NCBI RefSeq assembly: GCF_037076465.1
Contig: NZ_AP028908.1
Span: 2,232,001-2,296,000 of the forward strand
Direction of reading: 5' to 3'
DNA: 64,000 nt
DNA from: Pectobacterium araliae
GTDB taxonomy: Bacteria; Pseudomonadota; Gammaproteobacteria; Enterobacterales; Enterobacteriaceae
Part shown: piece by piece, positions 19,231-29,685 of the stretch
Layout: each line of letters begins with the position of its first letter
How positions within the stretch are numbered: position 1 is the first letter of the stretch
Program-made: the position numbers and the translations under genes
The notes under the pieces: model-generated
Database searches by the model: none
Seen by the model: only the letters and a program-made list of their open reading frames with translations
Told to the model about the DNA's origin: nothing

Positions 19231-20115
19231 ATGAGCGAGAAGTTACAAAAAGTTCTGGCGCGCGCCGGACATGGCTCACGCCGCGAAATTGAAGGTATCA
19301 TTCAGGCTGGACGCGTCAGCGTTGACGGTAAGGTTGCTACACTAGGCGATCGCGTTGAAGTGACGAAAGCCACCAAAATCCGCATTGATGGTCATGTGGT
19401 TACCGTTAAGGAAACCGAAGAAACCGTGTGTCGCGTACTGGTGTATTACAAACCAGAAGGCGAACTGTGCACCCGCAACGATCCTGATGGGCGTCCAACG
19501 GTGTTTGACCGTTTGCCGAAAATTCAGGGCTCCCGTTGGGTTGCCGTAGGGCGTTTGGATGTGAACACCTCCGGTCTGCTGCTGTTCACGACCGACGGGG
19601 AACTGGCCAATCGCCTGATGCACCCCAGCCGTGAGGTTGAGCGCGAATATGCCGTGCGGGTCTTCGGTGTTGTTGACGACGAAAAGATCAAACAACTGAG
19701 TAAAGGCGTACAGCTGGAAGACGGTCCTGCATCATTCCGCACTATCCGCTATCAGGGCGGTGAAGGTCTGAATCAGTGGTATAACGTGACGCTGACCGAA
19801 GGACGTAACCGTGAAGTTCGCCGTCTGTGGGAAGCGGTTGGCGTGCAGGTTAGTCGCTTGATTCGCGTGCGTTATGGCGATATTACCTTGCCAAAAGGCA
19901 TCCCTCGTGGCGGCTGGGCAGAAATGCCGCTTGAACAGCTGAACTATCTGCGTGAGTTAGTGCAACTCCCGGTAGAAACCGTATCGAAACTGCCGGTTGA
20001 GCGTGAGCGCCGTCGGGTGAAAGCGAACCAGATCCGCCGTGCAGTAAAACGTCACAGCCAGATCAACAGTGCTCCGGCACGTCGCACATCGCCAAAGCCG
20101 AAACGCAACGGCTAA
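19231..20115 (+). CDS. rluB: 23S rRNA pseudouridine(2605) synthase RluB
   Basis: Isomerises uridine 2605 of 23S rRNA. The 294-residue protein has an N-terminal S4 RNA-binding domain ([21 protein letters not shown]...) and the RsuA-family catalytic domain with the Asp in [13 protein letters not shown] (about residue 110). The C-terminal tail is rich in Arg and Lys, as usual. The ATG at 19231 is taken from homology; 15 upstream codons are open. Confidence 0.95.
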   Translation: MSEKLQKVLARAGHGSRREIEGIIQAGRVSVDGKVATLGDRVEVTKATKIRIDGHVVTVKETEETVCRVLVYYKPEGELCTRNDPDGRPTVFDRLPKIQGSRWVAVGRLDVNTSGLLLFTTDGELANRLMHPSREVEREYAVRVFGVVDDEKIKQLSKGVQLEDGPASFRTIRYQGGEGLNQWYNVTLTEGRNREVRRLWEAVGVQVSRLIRVRYGDITLPKGIPRGGWAEMPLEQLNYLRELVQLPVETVSKLPVERERRRVKANQIRRAVKRHSQINSAPARRTSPKPKRNG

Positions 20116-20135
20116 TCTTTTTCTCCATACGCGTC

Positions 20136-20160
20136 ACGGGCAGCCTTCGCTGCCCGTTTT
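20136..20160. terminator. Terminator between rluB and btuR
   Basis: A 9-bp GC-rich stem ACGGGCAGC / GCTGCCCGT with a CTTC tetraloop is followed by TTTT, 20 bases after the rluB stop and just past the convergent btuR end. Confidence 0.85.
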
Positions 20161-20167
20161 CGTTTCA

Positions 20168-20758
20168 CTACCAGTCAATCCCTTGCTGTGCCTGAATCCC
20201 GCTATCAAACGCATGCTTTACCGGGCGCATCTCCGTCACGGTATCGGCCAGTTCCAGCAAATCACGGTGGCAGCCTCGCCCAGTAATAATAACGGTCTGT
20301 CCAGCAGGGCGCTGCCTTAATGCCGTGACAATGTCACCTAAATCCAAATAATCATAGCTAACCATATACGTCAGCTCATCCAATACCACGAGATCAAATT
20401 GTGGATCGGCCAGCATGCGTTTACCCGCCTGCCAGACCTTCTGTGCTGCTTCAGTATCCGTCTGGCGATTCTGCGTCTCCCAGGTGAAACCGGTCGCCAT
20501 GACCTGAAATTCCACGCCATGCTGTTGCAATAGGTTTTTTTCGCCGTTTGGCCATTCACCTTTAATAAACTGAATCACGCCCGCCCGCAATCCGTGGCCA
20601 ATCGCCCGTGTGACGGTGCCAAACGCTGCTGTCGTTTTCCCTTTCCCATTGCCGGTGAAAACAATCAAGATACCGCGCGTTTCATTCGCGGCGGCAATGC
20701 GGGCATCGACCTTTTCTTTCAGTCGCTGCTGGCGTTGTTGGTGGCGTTCATCGTTCAT
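20168..20758 (-). CDS. btuR: Cob(I)yrinic acid a,c-diamide adenosyltransferase
   Basis: Transfers the adenosyl group of ATP to Co(I) corrinoids, making adenosylcobalamin during B12 salvage. The 196-residue CobA/BtuR/CobO protein shows the P-loop FTGNGKGKTTAAFGT near residues 34-48 and the conserved DLVVLDELTYMVSYDYLD. It lies 12 bases downstream of yciK on the minus strand, so both are probably in one transcript. Confidence 0.96.
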   Translation of the reverse strand: MNDERHQQRQQRLKEKVDARIAAANETRGILIVFTGNGKGKTTAAFGTVTRAIGHGLRAGVIQFIKGEWPNGEKNLLQQHGVEFQVMATGFTWETQNRQTDTEAAQKVWQAGKRMLADPQFDLVVLDELTYMVSYDYLDLGDIVTALRQRPAGQTVIITGRGCHRDLLELADTVTEMRPVKHAFDSGIQAQQGIDW

Positions 20759-20770
20759 GTTCTTCTCTTG

Positions 20771-21532
20771 TTATTCGGCTGGACCGGCTTTTCTGCCCGG
20801 TTGTGCGTCAAAACTCATTCCCGTCTTGCGGCGACTGTCATCACCCATCAGGTAGAGATACAGTGGCATAATGTCTGTCGGTGTCTTCAGCTTCATCGGA
20901 TCTTCGTTGGGGAAGGCTGATGCACGCATTCCTGTACGCGTTCCGCCGGGATTAATACAGTTCACCCGCAGATTGTGTGAACGATACTCATCGGCCAGCA
21001 CCTGCATCAGACCTTCTGTTGCGAACTTGGAGACGGAATAGGCTCCCCAATTGGCGCGACCTTCGCGGCCGACGCTGGAACTGGTGAAAACCAGAGAGGC
21101 GCAAGGGGATTGTAGTAACAGCGGCAGCAGCGCCTGCGTCAGCATAAAGGTTGCGTTGACGTTGACCTGCATAACCTGATGCCAGATCTCAGGTGTTTGT
21201 TGTACGACAGGGACGATTTCCCCAAGCAATCCGGCGCTATGGAGGACGCCATCCAGGTGCGGTACAACCTGTGCCAGCTCATCCACCAACTGAAAGCACT
21301 GTGCAGAGGATAAGGCCAACATATCGCAGACAACGACGTGTGCCGTCGTACCGTGTTCCTGTTCGATCTGCTGCTTAACCGCCTGTAGCTTACTTTCCGT
21401 GCGCCCCAACAAGATGACGTGAGCACCATAGCGGGCGTAGGTCAGCGCGGCTTCCCGGCCAATGCCGTCGCCCGCACCCGTGACCAGAATGACGCGGTTT
21501 TGCAGTAAATCAGTTTTAGGCTGGTAATGCAC
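20771..21532 (-). CDS. yciK: YciK, short-chain dehydrogenase/reductase
   Basis: A 253-residue Rossmann-fold oxidoreductase with the cofactor motif VTGAGDGIGREAA near residue 18 and the catalytic Tyr-x3-Lys in AYSVSKFATEG. It is close to E. coli YciK; the substrate is unknown. The start is a GTG at 21532 (reads MHYQPKTDLL), preceded by AGAGGAA seven bases upstream and matching the E. coli N terminus. btuR follows. Confidence 0.93.
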   Translation of the reverse strand: MHYQPKTDLLQNRVILVTGAGDGIGREAALTYARYGAHVILLGRTESKLQAVKQQIEQEHGTTAHVVVCDMLALSSAQCFQLVDELAQVVPHLDGVLHSAGLLGEIVPVVQQTPEIWHQVMQVNVNATFMLTQALLPLLLQSPCASLVFTSSSVGREGRANWGAYSVSKFATEGLMQVLADEYRSHNLRVNCINPGGTRTGMRASAFPNEDPMKLKTPTDIMPLYLYLMGDDSRRKTGMSFDAQPGRKAGPAE

Positions 21533-21890
21533 AATGAATTCCTCTTGCCGTGGCGTAGAGCCGTCCACGCTTCAGATAATAGACCTGCCATCGCCTATCG
21601 GCGCTACGAAATGGGCTGGGTCGCGCCGCTCGGAACGTCAGATGAAGGCGTATCCGGGCAGGGTGAATGGGGGTGTTATGCCTCAAATGTTGCACGTTTT
21701 CAATGAGACTGCCTCTATTTGTCCCTGTACTGTTGTAAAAATCGGCAATAGATAGAGAAACCGCAGGAATAACATCGCCATATTGTGTGTCATCAGTTAG
21801 GTTATAGGAAGGGAATGGCGCGTGGCGTCAGCGCTATCGCTGGCTGGTAAGCCAATATTAATTAATACTCAGTCAATGAGGACGGTGTTT

Positions 21891-22937
21891 GTGGAATTAC
21901 TTTCTCTGTACGGTTTATTCCTGGCGAAGGTGCTCACCATTGTGGTGGCGATGGGGGCGTTAGTCGTTTTGGCATTCGGAATGACACAGCGTAAGCGCCC
22001 GCATAAAGGTGAGTTACAGGTCATGAATCTGGGCGAGCAATATAAGGAAATGCAGCGTGAAATGCAGACCGCCTGTATGAGCGACACTGAACGCAAGTTG
22101 TTATCTAAACAAGAAAAAAAGAAAGAAAAAGAAACTGCGAAGCAAGATAAACAGCGTGCTAAGCGTGGCGAAGAGAAAAATGTAAAACCGTGCCTGTACG
22201 TTCTCGATTTCAACGGCAGTATGGATGCAGGCGAAGTCAGTTCTCTGCGTGAAGAGATCTCTGCCGTGCTCGCGGTGGCGAAGCCGAAAGATGAAGTGTT
22301 GCTGCGTCTGGAAAGCCCTGGCGGTGTGGTACACGGCTATGGGCTGGCCGCGTCGCAGTTACAGCGCCTGCGCCAAGGTGGCGTACGCTTGACGGTCTCC
22401 GTAGATAAAGTCGCAGCCAGCGGCGGATATATGATGGCCTGTGTGGCCGATCGTATTGTCGCGGCTCCGTTTGCTATTGTGGGGTCTATTGGCGTCGTCG
22501 CGCAAATCCCCAATTTCCACCGTTTGCTGAAAAATAAAGATATTGATGTTGAGTTACACACCGCGGGTGAATTCAAGCGCACGCTGACGCTGTTTGGTGA
22601 GAATACTGAGCAAGGCCGTGAGAAATTCCGCGAAGATCTGAATGTGACGCACACGCTGTTTAAAGACTTTGTACAGCAAATGCGTCCATCGTTGGATATT
22701 GATTCGGTTGCGACGGGCGAGCACTGGTTTGGCACTCAGGCGAAAGCGTTGGGATTGATAGATGCTATCGGCACCAGTGACGATTTGCTCATTGCCGAAA
22801 TGGCGAACCATGAAGTATTAAGCGTGCGCTATACGCGCCGTAAACGTCTGTTGGATCGCCTGACGGGCAGCGCCGGTGATACCGCAGAACGCCTGATGCT
22901 ACGCTGGTGGCAGCGTGGTTCGAAGCCTCTGCTGTAA
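21891..22937 (+). CDS. sohB: Inner-membrane protease SohB
   Basis: A signal-peptide-peptidase-A-family serine protease of the inner membrane. The 348-residue protein has an N-terminal membrane helix (~8-30), a charged Lys/Glu-rich linker (~70-105) and the S49 domain. The nucleophile is in DKVAASGGYMMAC and the general-base Lys in GEFKRTLTL. The GTG at 21891 (VELLSLYGLFLAK) matches the E. coli start and follows GAGGA; an ATG at 21876 adding five residues is the alternative. Confidence 0.93.
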   Translation: MELLSLYGLFLAKVLTIVVAMGALVVLAFGMTQRKRPHKGELQVMNLGEQYKEMQREMQTACMSDTERKLLSKQEKKKEKETAKQDKQRAKRGEEKNVKPCLYVLDFNGSMDAGEVSSLREEISAVLAVAKPKDEVLLRLESPGGVVHGYGLAASQLQRLRQGGVRLTVSVDKVAASGGYMMACVADRIVAAPFAIVGSIGVVAQIPNFHRLLKNKDIDVELHTAGEFKRTLTLFGENTEQGREKFREDLNVTHTLFKDFVQQMRPSLDIDSVATGEHWFGTQAKALGLIDAIGTSDDLLIAEMANHEVLSVRYTRRKRLLDRLTGSAGDTAERLMLRWWQRGSKPLL

Positions 22938-22952
22938 TTATTTTTATATGTT

Positions 22953-22979
22953 CAACTGCCCGCCGTTTGCGGGCAGTTG
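22953..22979. terminator. Bidirectional terminator between sohB and yciN
   Basis: An 11-bp stem CAACTGCCCGC / GCGGGCAGTTG with a 5-base loop lies between the convergent genes and ends 4 bases before the yciN stop. Confidence 0.75.
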
Positions 22980-22982
22980 CAT

Positions 22983-23252
22983 TTAATCGACCAAATAATA
23001 TTTTTCGGATAAAACATGCGCAAGGTGTTTGAACATGTTAAATACCGCGGTGCTTTTTAACGTCGGAATGCCATTCGCATCGAGAAAAAACTCACCGCGA
23101 AAAACCAATACGCCGTTTTTTTGTTCTACGCTATCAGCGACCATGCCATGCAAGTAATCATCGTGATGTTTAATGATGTCATTGGCTTCAACTAATAAAT
23201 TCTGGCGGCTAATCGGACGTTTTTCTTCGTTAACCTGATATTCAGGTGACAT
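22983..23252 (-). CDS. yciN: YciN family protein
   Basis: An 89-residue protein matching E. coli YciN, especially the C-terminal half ([23 protein letters not shown]). Function is unknown. The ATG at 23252 is preceded by AGGAGT; a long upstream extension to 23381 is open but lacks homology. It is divergent from topA and convergent with sohB, as in E. coli. Confidence 0.92.
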   Translation of the reverse strand: MSPEYQVNEEKRPISRQNLLVEANDIIKHHDDYLHGMVADSVEQKNGVLVFRGEFFLDANGIPTLKSTAVFNMFKHLAHVLSEKYYLVD

Positions 23253-23578
23253 GATTGTTACTCCTGTACGCCCCTTGAAAAAGGGGGAATGACACTCTAT
23301 CAACAATGTTTGTTCTAAAACTGCATCGAAAGAAAGGGTACTGCGATACGGTTTCAGCGTAAAGAGCAGATTATGAGGCAAATGGGCTACATTTTAGAGG
23401 CTTACCTGCCGATATTCAGTGTGGCAGAAAGCGGATAAAACACCGTCCCCTTGCTAATTAAGTTGCGTGGCAGCATTTATCAGGTAGAGTGTGGGATTTT
23501 GCGCAGTCAGTAGAATCCGCATCTGGATGCCCCGAAAAATATCTGATTTTCAGAAGAATTCAGCAGGTAATAGTACAT
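23253..23578. promoter_or_regulatory. Divergent yciN/topA control region
   Basis: This 326-base gap must hold the promoters of yciN and topA, the latter known in E. coli to respond to supercoiling and heat shock. I could not assign specific boxes or any additional gene by eye. Confidence 0.35.
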
Positions 23579-26179
23579 ATGGGTAAAGCTCTCGTTATCG
23601 TCGAGTCCCCGGCAAAAGCCAAAACGATTAATAAGTATTTAGGCAATGACTACGTGGTGAAATCCAGCGTCGGTCATGTACGCGATTTGCCGACGAGTGG
23701 TTCAGTCAGTAAAAAGAGCGCGGACTCAGCGACTAAAGATAAAACGAAAAAGAAAGTCAAAAAGGATGAGAAATCTGCGCTGGTTAATCGTATGGGCGTC
23801 GATCCTTATCATGGTTGGAAAGCTAACTACGAAATATTGCCAGGTAAGGAGAAGGTTGTCTCCGAACTAAAAACACTGGCGGAAAATGCTGACCACATCT
23901 ATCTCGCAACCGACCTTGACCGAGAAGGGGAAGCCATTGCCTGGCACCTGCGGGAAATTATTGGTGGTGACGATCAGCGTTTCAGCCGCGTAGTGTTTAA
24001 CGAAATCACGAAAAATGCCATCACGCAGGCGTTTGAAAAACCAGACACGTTGAATATTGACCGGGTTAATGCGCAGCAGGCGCGCCGGTTTATGGATCGC
24101 GTGGTGGGTTACATGGTTTCCCCGCTGTTGTGGAAAAAAATTGCCCGCGGTCTGTCTGCCGGACGTGTGCAGTCGGTTGCGGTGCGCCTGATTGTCGAGC
24201 GCGAGCGTGAAATCAAAGCGTTCGTGCCAGAAGAATATTGGGAACTGCATGCCGATTTACTGGCAGGCAGCGATATTCAACTGCAAATGCAGGTAACGCA
24301 CTACAACGGCAAGCCGTTTAAACCGGTTAACAAAGAACAAACGCATGCGGCGGTTAGCCTGCTTGAGAACGCACGCTATGTGGTTGCTGACCGTGAAGAT
24401 AAGCCGACCAGCAGCAAACCGGGTGCGCCGTTCATTACCTCAACGCTGCAACAGGCGGCCAGTACGCGCCTAGGCTTCGGCGTGAAAAAGACCATGATGA
24501 TGGCGCAGCGTCTGTATGAAGCGGGCTACATTACTTATATGCGTACTGACTCTACGAACCTCAGTCAGGATGCCTTGACGATGGTGCGTGGTTATATCGG
24601 CGAAGCGTTCGGTAAGCGCTATCTGCCGGAGGCGGCAACCGTCTACAGCAGTAAAGAGAATTCTCAGGAAGCGCACGAAGCCATCCGTCCTTCTGATGTT
24701 GGCGTGCTGGCCGATACCCTGAAAGATATGGAAGCCGATGCGCAGAAGCTGTATCAGTTGATTTGGCGCCAGTTCGTCGCGTGTCAAATGACGCCAGCGC
24801 AATACGATTCCACCACGTTAATTGTGGAAGCCGCTGATTATCAACTGCGTGCCAAAGGCCGTACACTGCGTTTTGATGGCTGGACGAAAGTCATGCCAGC
24901 GCTGCGTAAAAATGATGAAGACCGCACGTTGCCAACCGTGGCGGTGGGCGAAGCATTGTCGTTGCAAAAACTGCTGCCAGGGCAACACTTCACCAAACCA
25001 CCCGCACGCTACAGCGATGCTTCTCTGGTTAAAGAGCTGGAAAAACGCGGGATTGGTCGTCCGTCTACTTATCACTCTATTATTTCGACCATTCAGGATC
25101 GCGGTTATGTTCGGGCTGATAACCGCCGTTTCTACGCCGAGAAAATGGGTGAAATCGTTACCGATCGGTTGGAAGAGAACTTCCGCGAACTGATGAATTA
25201 CGATTTTACCGCACGGATGGAAAGCCGCCTCGATCAGGTCGCGAATAATCAGGCGGAATGGAAAGCTGTATTGGATGAGTTTTTCAACGAATTTAGCCAG
25301 CAGTTGGAAAAGGCCGAACAGGACCCAGAAGAAGGCGGTATGCGCCCTAATGCGATGGTATTAACCAGCATTGACTGCCCAACCTGCTCTCGTCAGATGG
25401 GAATTCGTACTGCCAGCACAGGGGTGTTTCTGGGCTGTTCCGGCTATGCACTGCCGCCGAAAGAGCGCTGTAAAACCACGATTAATCTGATACCGGAAGC
25501 CGAAGTGCTGAACGTATTAGAAGGTGATGAAGCCGAAACTAACGCGTTGCGTGCTCGTCGCCGTTGTGAAAAATGCGGTACGGCGATGGACAGCTACCTG
25601 ATTGATAATCAGCGTAAGCTACACGTTTGCGGGAATAACCCTGCTTGTGACGGATATGAGATCGAAGTCGGTGAATTCCGCATCAAGGGTTACGATGGGC
25701 CGATCGTTGAGTGTGAGAAATGTGGTTCCGAAATGCATCTCAAAATGGGACGCTTCGGTAAATACATGGCGTGCACCAGCGAAACGTGCAGTAACACGCG
25801 TAAAATCTTGCGTAATGGCGATGTTGCGCCACCGAAAGAAGATCCGGTGCCGTTGCCTGAACTGCCTTGTGAGAAGTCCGATGCGTATTTCGTATTGCGT
25901 GACGGTGCAGCAGGGGTATTCCTTGCCGCCAATACGTTCCCGAAATCTCGTGAAACGCGGGCACCGTTGGTAGAAGAACTGGTGCGATTCAAAGATCGTT
26001 TACCGGAAAAACTGCGCTATTTGGCCGATGCTCCGGTGGTCGATAAAGACGGCAATAAAACGCAGGTGCGCTTTAGCCGTAAGACCAAACAGCAATATGT
26101 CTCGTCAGAAAAAGACGGCAAGGCAACGGGCTGGTCGGCGTTTTATATTGACGGAAAATGGGTTGAAGGGAAGAAATAA
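23579..26179 (+). CDS. topA: DNA topoisomerase I
   Basis: Type IA topoisomerase that relaxes negative supercoils. The 866-residue protein has an N-terminal TOPRIM domain ([27 protein letters not shown]), the active-site Tyr in [11 protein letters not shown] at about residue 320, and three C-terminal four-Cys zinc modules (starting CPTC, CEKC, CEKC between ~600 and 740) followed by zinc-ribbon-like repeats. The ATG at 23579 ([10 protein letters not shown]) matches the family; the 30-codon upstream extension is not conserved. A terminator and group II intron follow. Confidence 0.98.
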   Translation: MGKALVIVESPAKAKTINKYLGNDYVVKSSVGHVRDLPTSGSVSKKSADSATKDKTKKKVKKDEKSALVNRMGVDPYHGWKANYEILPGKEKVVSELKTLAENADHIYLATDLDREGEAIAWHLREIIGGDDQRFSRVVFNEITKNAITQAFEKPDTLNIDRVNAQQARRFMDRVVGYMVSPLLWKKIARGLSAGRVQSVAVRLIVEREREIKAFVPEEYWELHADLLAGSDIQLQMQVTHYNGKPFKPVNKEQTHAAVSLLENARYVVADREDKPTSSKPGAPFITSTLQQAASTRLGFGVKKTMMMAQRLYEAGYITYMRTDSTNLSQDALTMVRGYIGEAFGKRYLPEAATVYSSKENSQEAHEAIRPSDVGVLADTLKDMEADAQKLYQLIWRQFVACQMTPAQYDSTTLIVEAADYQLRAKGRTLRFDGWTKVMPALRKNDEDRTLPTVAVGEALSLQKLLPGQHFTKPPARYSDASLVKELEKRGIGRPSTYHSIISTIQDRGYVRADNRRFYAEKMGEIVTDRLEENFRELMNYDFTARMESRLDQVANNQAEWKAVLDEFFNEFSQQLEKAEQDPEEGGMRPNAMVLTSIDCPTCSRQMGIRTASTGVFLGCSGYALPPKERCKTTINLIPEAEVLNVLEGDEAETNALRARRRCEKCGTAMDSYLIDNQRKLHVCGNNPACDGYEIEVGEFRIKGYDGPIVECEKCGSEMHLKMGRFGKYMACTSETCSNTRKILRNGDVAPPKEDPVPLPELPCEKSDAYFVLRDGAAGVFLAANTFPKSRETRAPLVEELVRFKDRLPEKLRYLADAPVVDKDGNKTQVRFSRKTKQQYVSSEKDGKATGWSAFYIDGKWVEGKK

Positions 26180-26236
26180 TCTCTTTCTGCTACTCTTACG
26201 TAACGCTATGTTTGTGCGTCAAAAATAGCCAAATCG

Positions 26237-26267
26237 AGCCAGCCGCGAGGCTGGCTTTTTTATCTTT
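26237..26267 (+). terminator. topA terminator and intron target
   Basis: Stem AGCCAGCC / GGCTGGCT (26237-26256) with a GCGA loop is followed by TTTTTATCTTT. The group II intron begins right after this tract at 26268, leaving the terminator itself complete. Confidence 0.88.
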
Positions 26268-26723
26268 GTGCGCCGGGCATGGCGCGTAGCGCCTTGACGG
26301 GCGCTGTCCGTTGACTGTAGTGGTCAAGGGGCGACTTGGCGGTGAAAGTCCTCTACACACCCGGCAAGGGGAAGTGTTAGCCGAACGGCAAGGGTGCCCA
26401 CCGCGAGGTGGGATCTGAAGGAAGCTGAAGGCAAAATGCTGGCCTGACGAACAGGAAGCAGTTTAGGCGGCACAGCGGGGTAAGGTGGCAAATATCATCA
26501 AAGCCCAATACTTGCACAGAACGCTGTGACGTAAAGCTGACAGGCATAAGCAGGAAGGTCGCGCGAATTACCCCGGGAGGGCTGCACGTTTGCTTCAGGG
26601 CTACCGAGCGTCGAGAGGCGACGGGATGAACGTGCAGCAGTCAGCCGAAGCCGTAGTAGTGCTGCATAACTGGCAGCATGAAGGGCTGAACATGATTAAC
26701 CGTGATTAGGACACCGATACTCG

Positions 26724-28111
26724 ATGGGAATTAATGAGGCACAAGCGCAGAGCACTGCGGCCAGCGGCAGAGGAGACGGACAGTATCCGTCAGTGCTGCA
26801 TGAGGGTGCTGAAATCCCCACGGCGGTCGGTGGGCAAACGAAAGCGGAAATGCCGTTGACGATGGAAACGGTGATAACGAGAGAGAACCTGATGCTGGCC
26901 TATCAGCGCGTGGTGGAAAACAACGGCGCGGCAGGGGTAGATAACCTGAAAGTGACGGAGTTGAAGCCGTGGCTGAAACAGAACTGGGCGAGTATCAGGC
27001 AGGCATTGATTACGGGCGCCTACCAGCCGCAGGCGATACGCAGAGTGGATATCCCAAAGCCGGACGGCGGCGTGAGAACCCTGGGTATCCCGACGGTAGT
27101 GGACAGGCTTATCCAGCAGGCGATAGCACAACAACTCAGTCCGGTCGTGGAGCCGCACTTCTGCGAATCGAGTTACGGGTTCAGAAGTAACCGCAATGCG
27201 TGGCAGGCAGTGCAACAGGCACAGCGCTACATACAAAGCGGGAAACGCTGGGTGGTCGATCTGGATCTGGAAAAGTTCTTTGACCGGGTGGATCATGACA
27301 TTTTGATGTCACGTCTGGCGAGGCTGTCAGGGATAAACGGCTGTTGAAACTGATACGTCGCTACCTTGAAGCGGAAATGACGAACGGGTGCGAGACAGAG
27401 AAGCGAGGTAAGGGAATGCCGCAGGGCGGACCGTTGTCGCCGCTACTGTCGAACATTCTGCTGGATGAACTGGATAAAGAACTGGAGCGTCGAGGTCACA
27501 GCTTCTGTCGCTATGCGGATGACTGCAACATTTACGTGAGCAGTCGCAAAGCAGGCGAGCATATCTTTAGGGCAATCAGGGTGTACCTGAGAGACATACT
27601 GAAGCTAAAGGTCAATGAGCAGAAGAGTGCGGTGTCGCGACCGTGGGAGCGTAAGTTCCTGGGATACAGCGTGACACGGCACAAACAGACCCGACTGAAG
27701 ATCGCAGGGAGCAGTGTCGAGAGGCTGAAGGAGAAGATCCGTAGCCTGACGACAGGGCACGCGACGAAATCAGTGAAAGGCGTAATCAATGAACTCACAC
27801 CGATACTGCGAGGCTGGATGAGCTACTTCAGATACACGGAAGTAAAAGGAGTTCTGGAGAAGATTGACGGCTGGGTCAGGCGTAAACTGCGCAGTCTACT
27901 GTGGCGGCAATGGAAACGAACGTATACGCGAGCCCGAATGCTAATGCGAGCGGGCTTGTGTGAAAAGCGAGCGTGGAGGTCGGCGAGTAACCAGCGAGGA
28001 GCGTGGTGGAACGCGGGGTCGAGTCACATGAATGATGCGATAAAGACGGCGCAGTTCAGACGACTCGGCTTGATATCACTAGTGGAGCAGCAACGGCAGT
28101 TCCAGAGTTAA
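26724..28111 (+). pseudogene. ltrA: Group II intron reverse transcriptase/maturase, frameshifted
   Basis: Compared with the intact copy at 58143-59531, an A is missing between 27324 and 27325. The first part stops at 27347 after about 207 codons, including RT motifs up to KFFDRVDHD. The rest, including the catalytic YADD (RYADDCNIYV) and the maturase X domain, is in another frame (27344-28111). A second change gives AVSRPWE instead of AVARPWE. The intron RNA could still be moved in trans by the intact copy. Confidence 0.93.
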
Positions 28112-28114
28112 CAT

Positions 28115-28150
28115 GAACCGCCGTATGCGGAACCGCACGTACGGTGGTGT
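28115..28150 (+). ncRNA. Group II intron domain V, copy 1
   Basis: This is the catalytic hairpin of the intron: ACCGCCGT and TGCGG pair with CCGCA and ACGGTGGT around a GGAACC-type tip. The CGC triad suggests class IIC. It is identical in copy 2. Confidence 0.8.
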
Positions 28151-28263
28151 GAGAGGACGGCGGGAGTAATCTCGCCTCCTACTCGATTAAAATATCCTGC
28201 TAAAAAAATGTATGAGGATAGCCTTACCGTAGCGTGAGGATTGTTGATCCGGGATAGAGAATC

Positions 28264-28323
28264 ATGCGGTTTACCTCAGTGATAATCGCATGCGTTGCGT
28301 GCTTTATCGCGCTATTCATGTAA
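28264..28323 (+). CDS. Candidate 19-residue hydrophobic peptide
   Basis: ATG to TAA encodes MRFTSVIIACVACFIALFM, one short hydrophobic segment that could span the membrane. GAGA lies 5 bases before the ATG. It lies in the gap between intron copy 1 and cysB. I recognise no family, and so short an ORF can arise by chance; composition is the only support. Confidence 0.25.
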   Translation: MRFTSVIIACVACFIALFM

Positions 28324-28398
28324 ATATGGTTATATAAAAAATAATTTTTATGATTAAATGACATTAATTGACGAAAATATGCGCCTGACGATTAAGGC

Positions 28399-28592
28399 GT
28401 ATACCCTAAATAATTCGAGTTGTGTGACAAAACGTTAGCGTTTTGAACAACGCTATGCGTTGGCCCGTTAGGGCAAGGCCCATTTATGGCCTTGTAACGC
28501 GGCAACGGCGCGAGTCCCCAGTTACTTACGTAAGTGACTGGGGTGAGTAAGGACGGCCCAACACACAAGCAGCTTGAAGTATGACGAGTATA
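28399..28592. repeat. ERIC-type intergenic repeat
   Basis: The left end reads TACCCTAAATAATTCGAGTTG and the right end AGCTTGAAGTATGACGAGTA, a loosely inverted pair typical of enterobacterial intergenic elements. Inside is GTAAGTGACTGGGGTGAG, which matches the core used to recognise ERIC sequences. Several internal inverted segments (CGTTAGCG, GGGCAAGGCCC, ACTTACGTAAGT) suggest a structured RNA if transcribed. It lies in the cysB upstream region. The remaining bases 28188-28659 hold no established gene. Confidence 0.75.
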
Positions 28593-28656
28593 ATCAAGGT
28601 CAATAAAACGGAACGTCGTCAGATGCTACGCGCACACTTCAATTGGAATGGGATAA

Positions 28657-29634
<978 letters not shown>

Positions 29635-29666
29635 ACGACATTCAGACACGTCAATCAACGTAAAAA

Positions 29667-29685
29667 AGCCAGACAGTGTCTGGCT
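29667..29685 (+). terminator. cysB hairpin, proximal copy without T-tract
   Basis: AGCCAGACAGTGTCTGGCT is a 19-base palindrome (one central base), preceded by an A-run. It is followed directly by the IS end, so the T-tract is missing. The same 19 bases occur at 31282-31300 as the target duplication. Confidence 0.88.

Larger units (their letters stand above)
26268..28187 (+). mobile_element. Group II intron (IIC-like), copy 1, 1920 bases, defective ORF
   Basis: The element starts GTGCGCCGG (the 5' GUGYG signature) and ends CTCCTACTCGAT. Domain V lies at 28115-28150: ACCGCCGTATGCGG pairs with CCGCACGTACGGTGGT and carries a CGC triad, typical of class C introns. Domain VI follows with GGCGGGAG...CTCGCC. 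It sits after the topA terminator hairpin and T-tract, the classic IIC target. It differs from copy 2 (57687-59607) by a one-base deletion and one substitution. The 5' part (26268-26723) is the ribozyme scaffold and has no gene. Confidence 0.9.

Noticed and set aside
26790..27296. 168-codon antisense frame in the intron reverse transcriptase (also 58209-58715)
   Set aside because: Shadow of the RT coding strand, identical in both copies only because the introns are identical.
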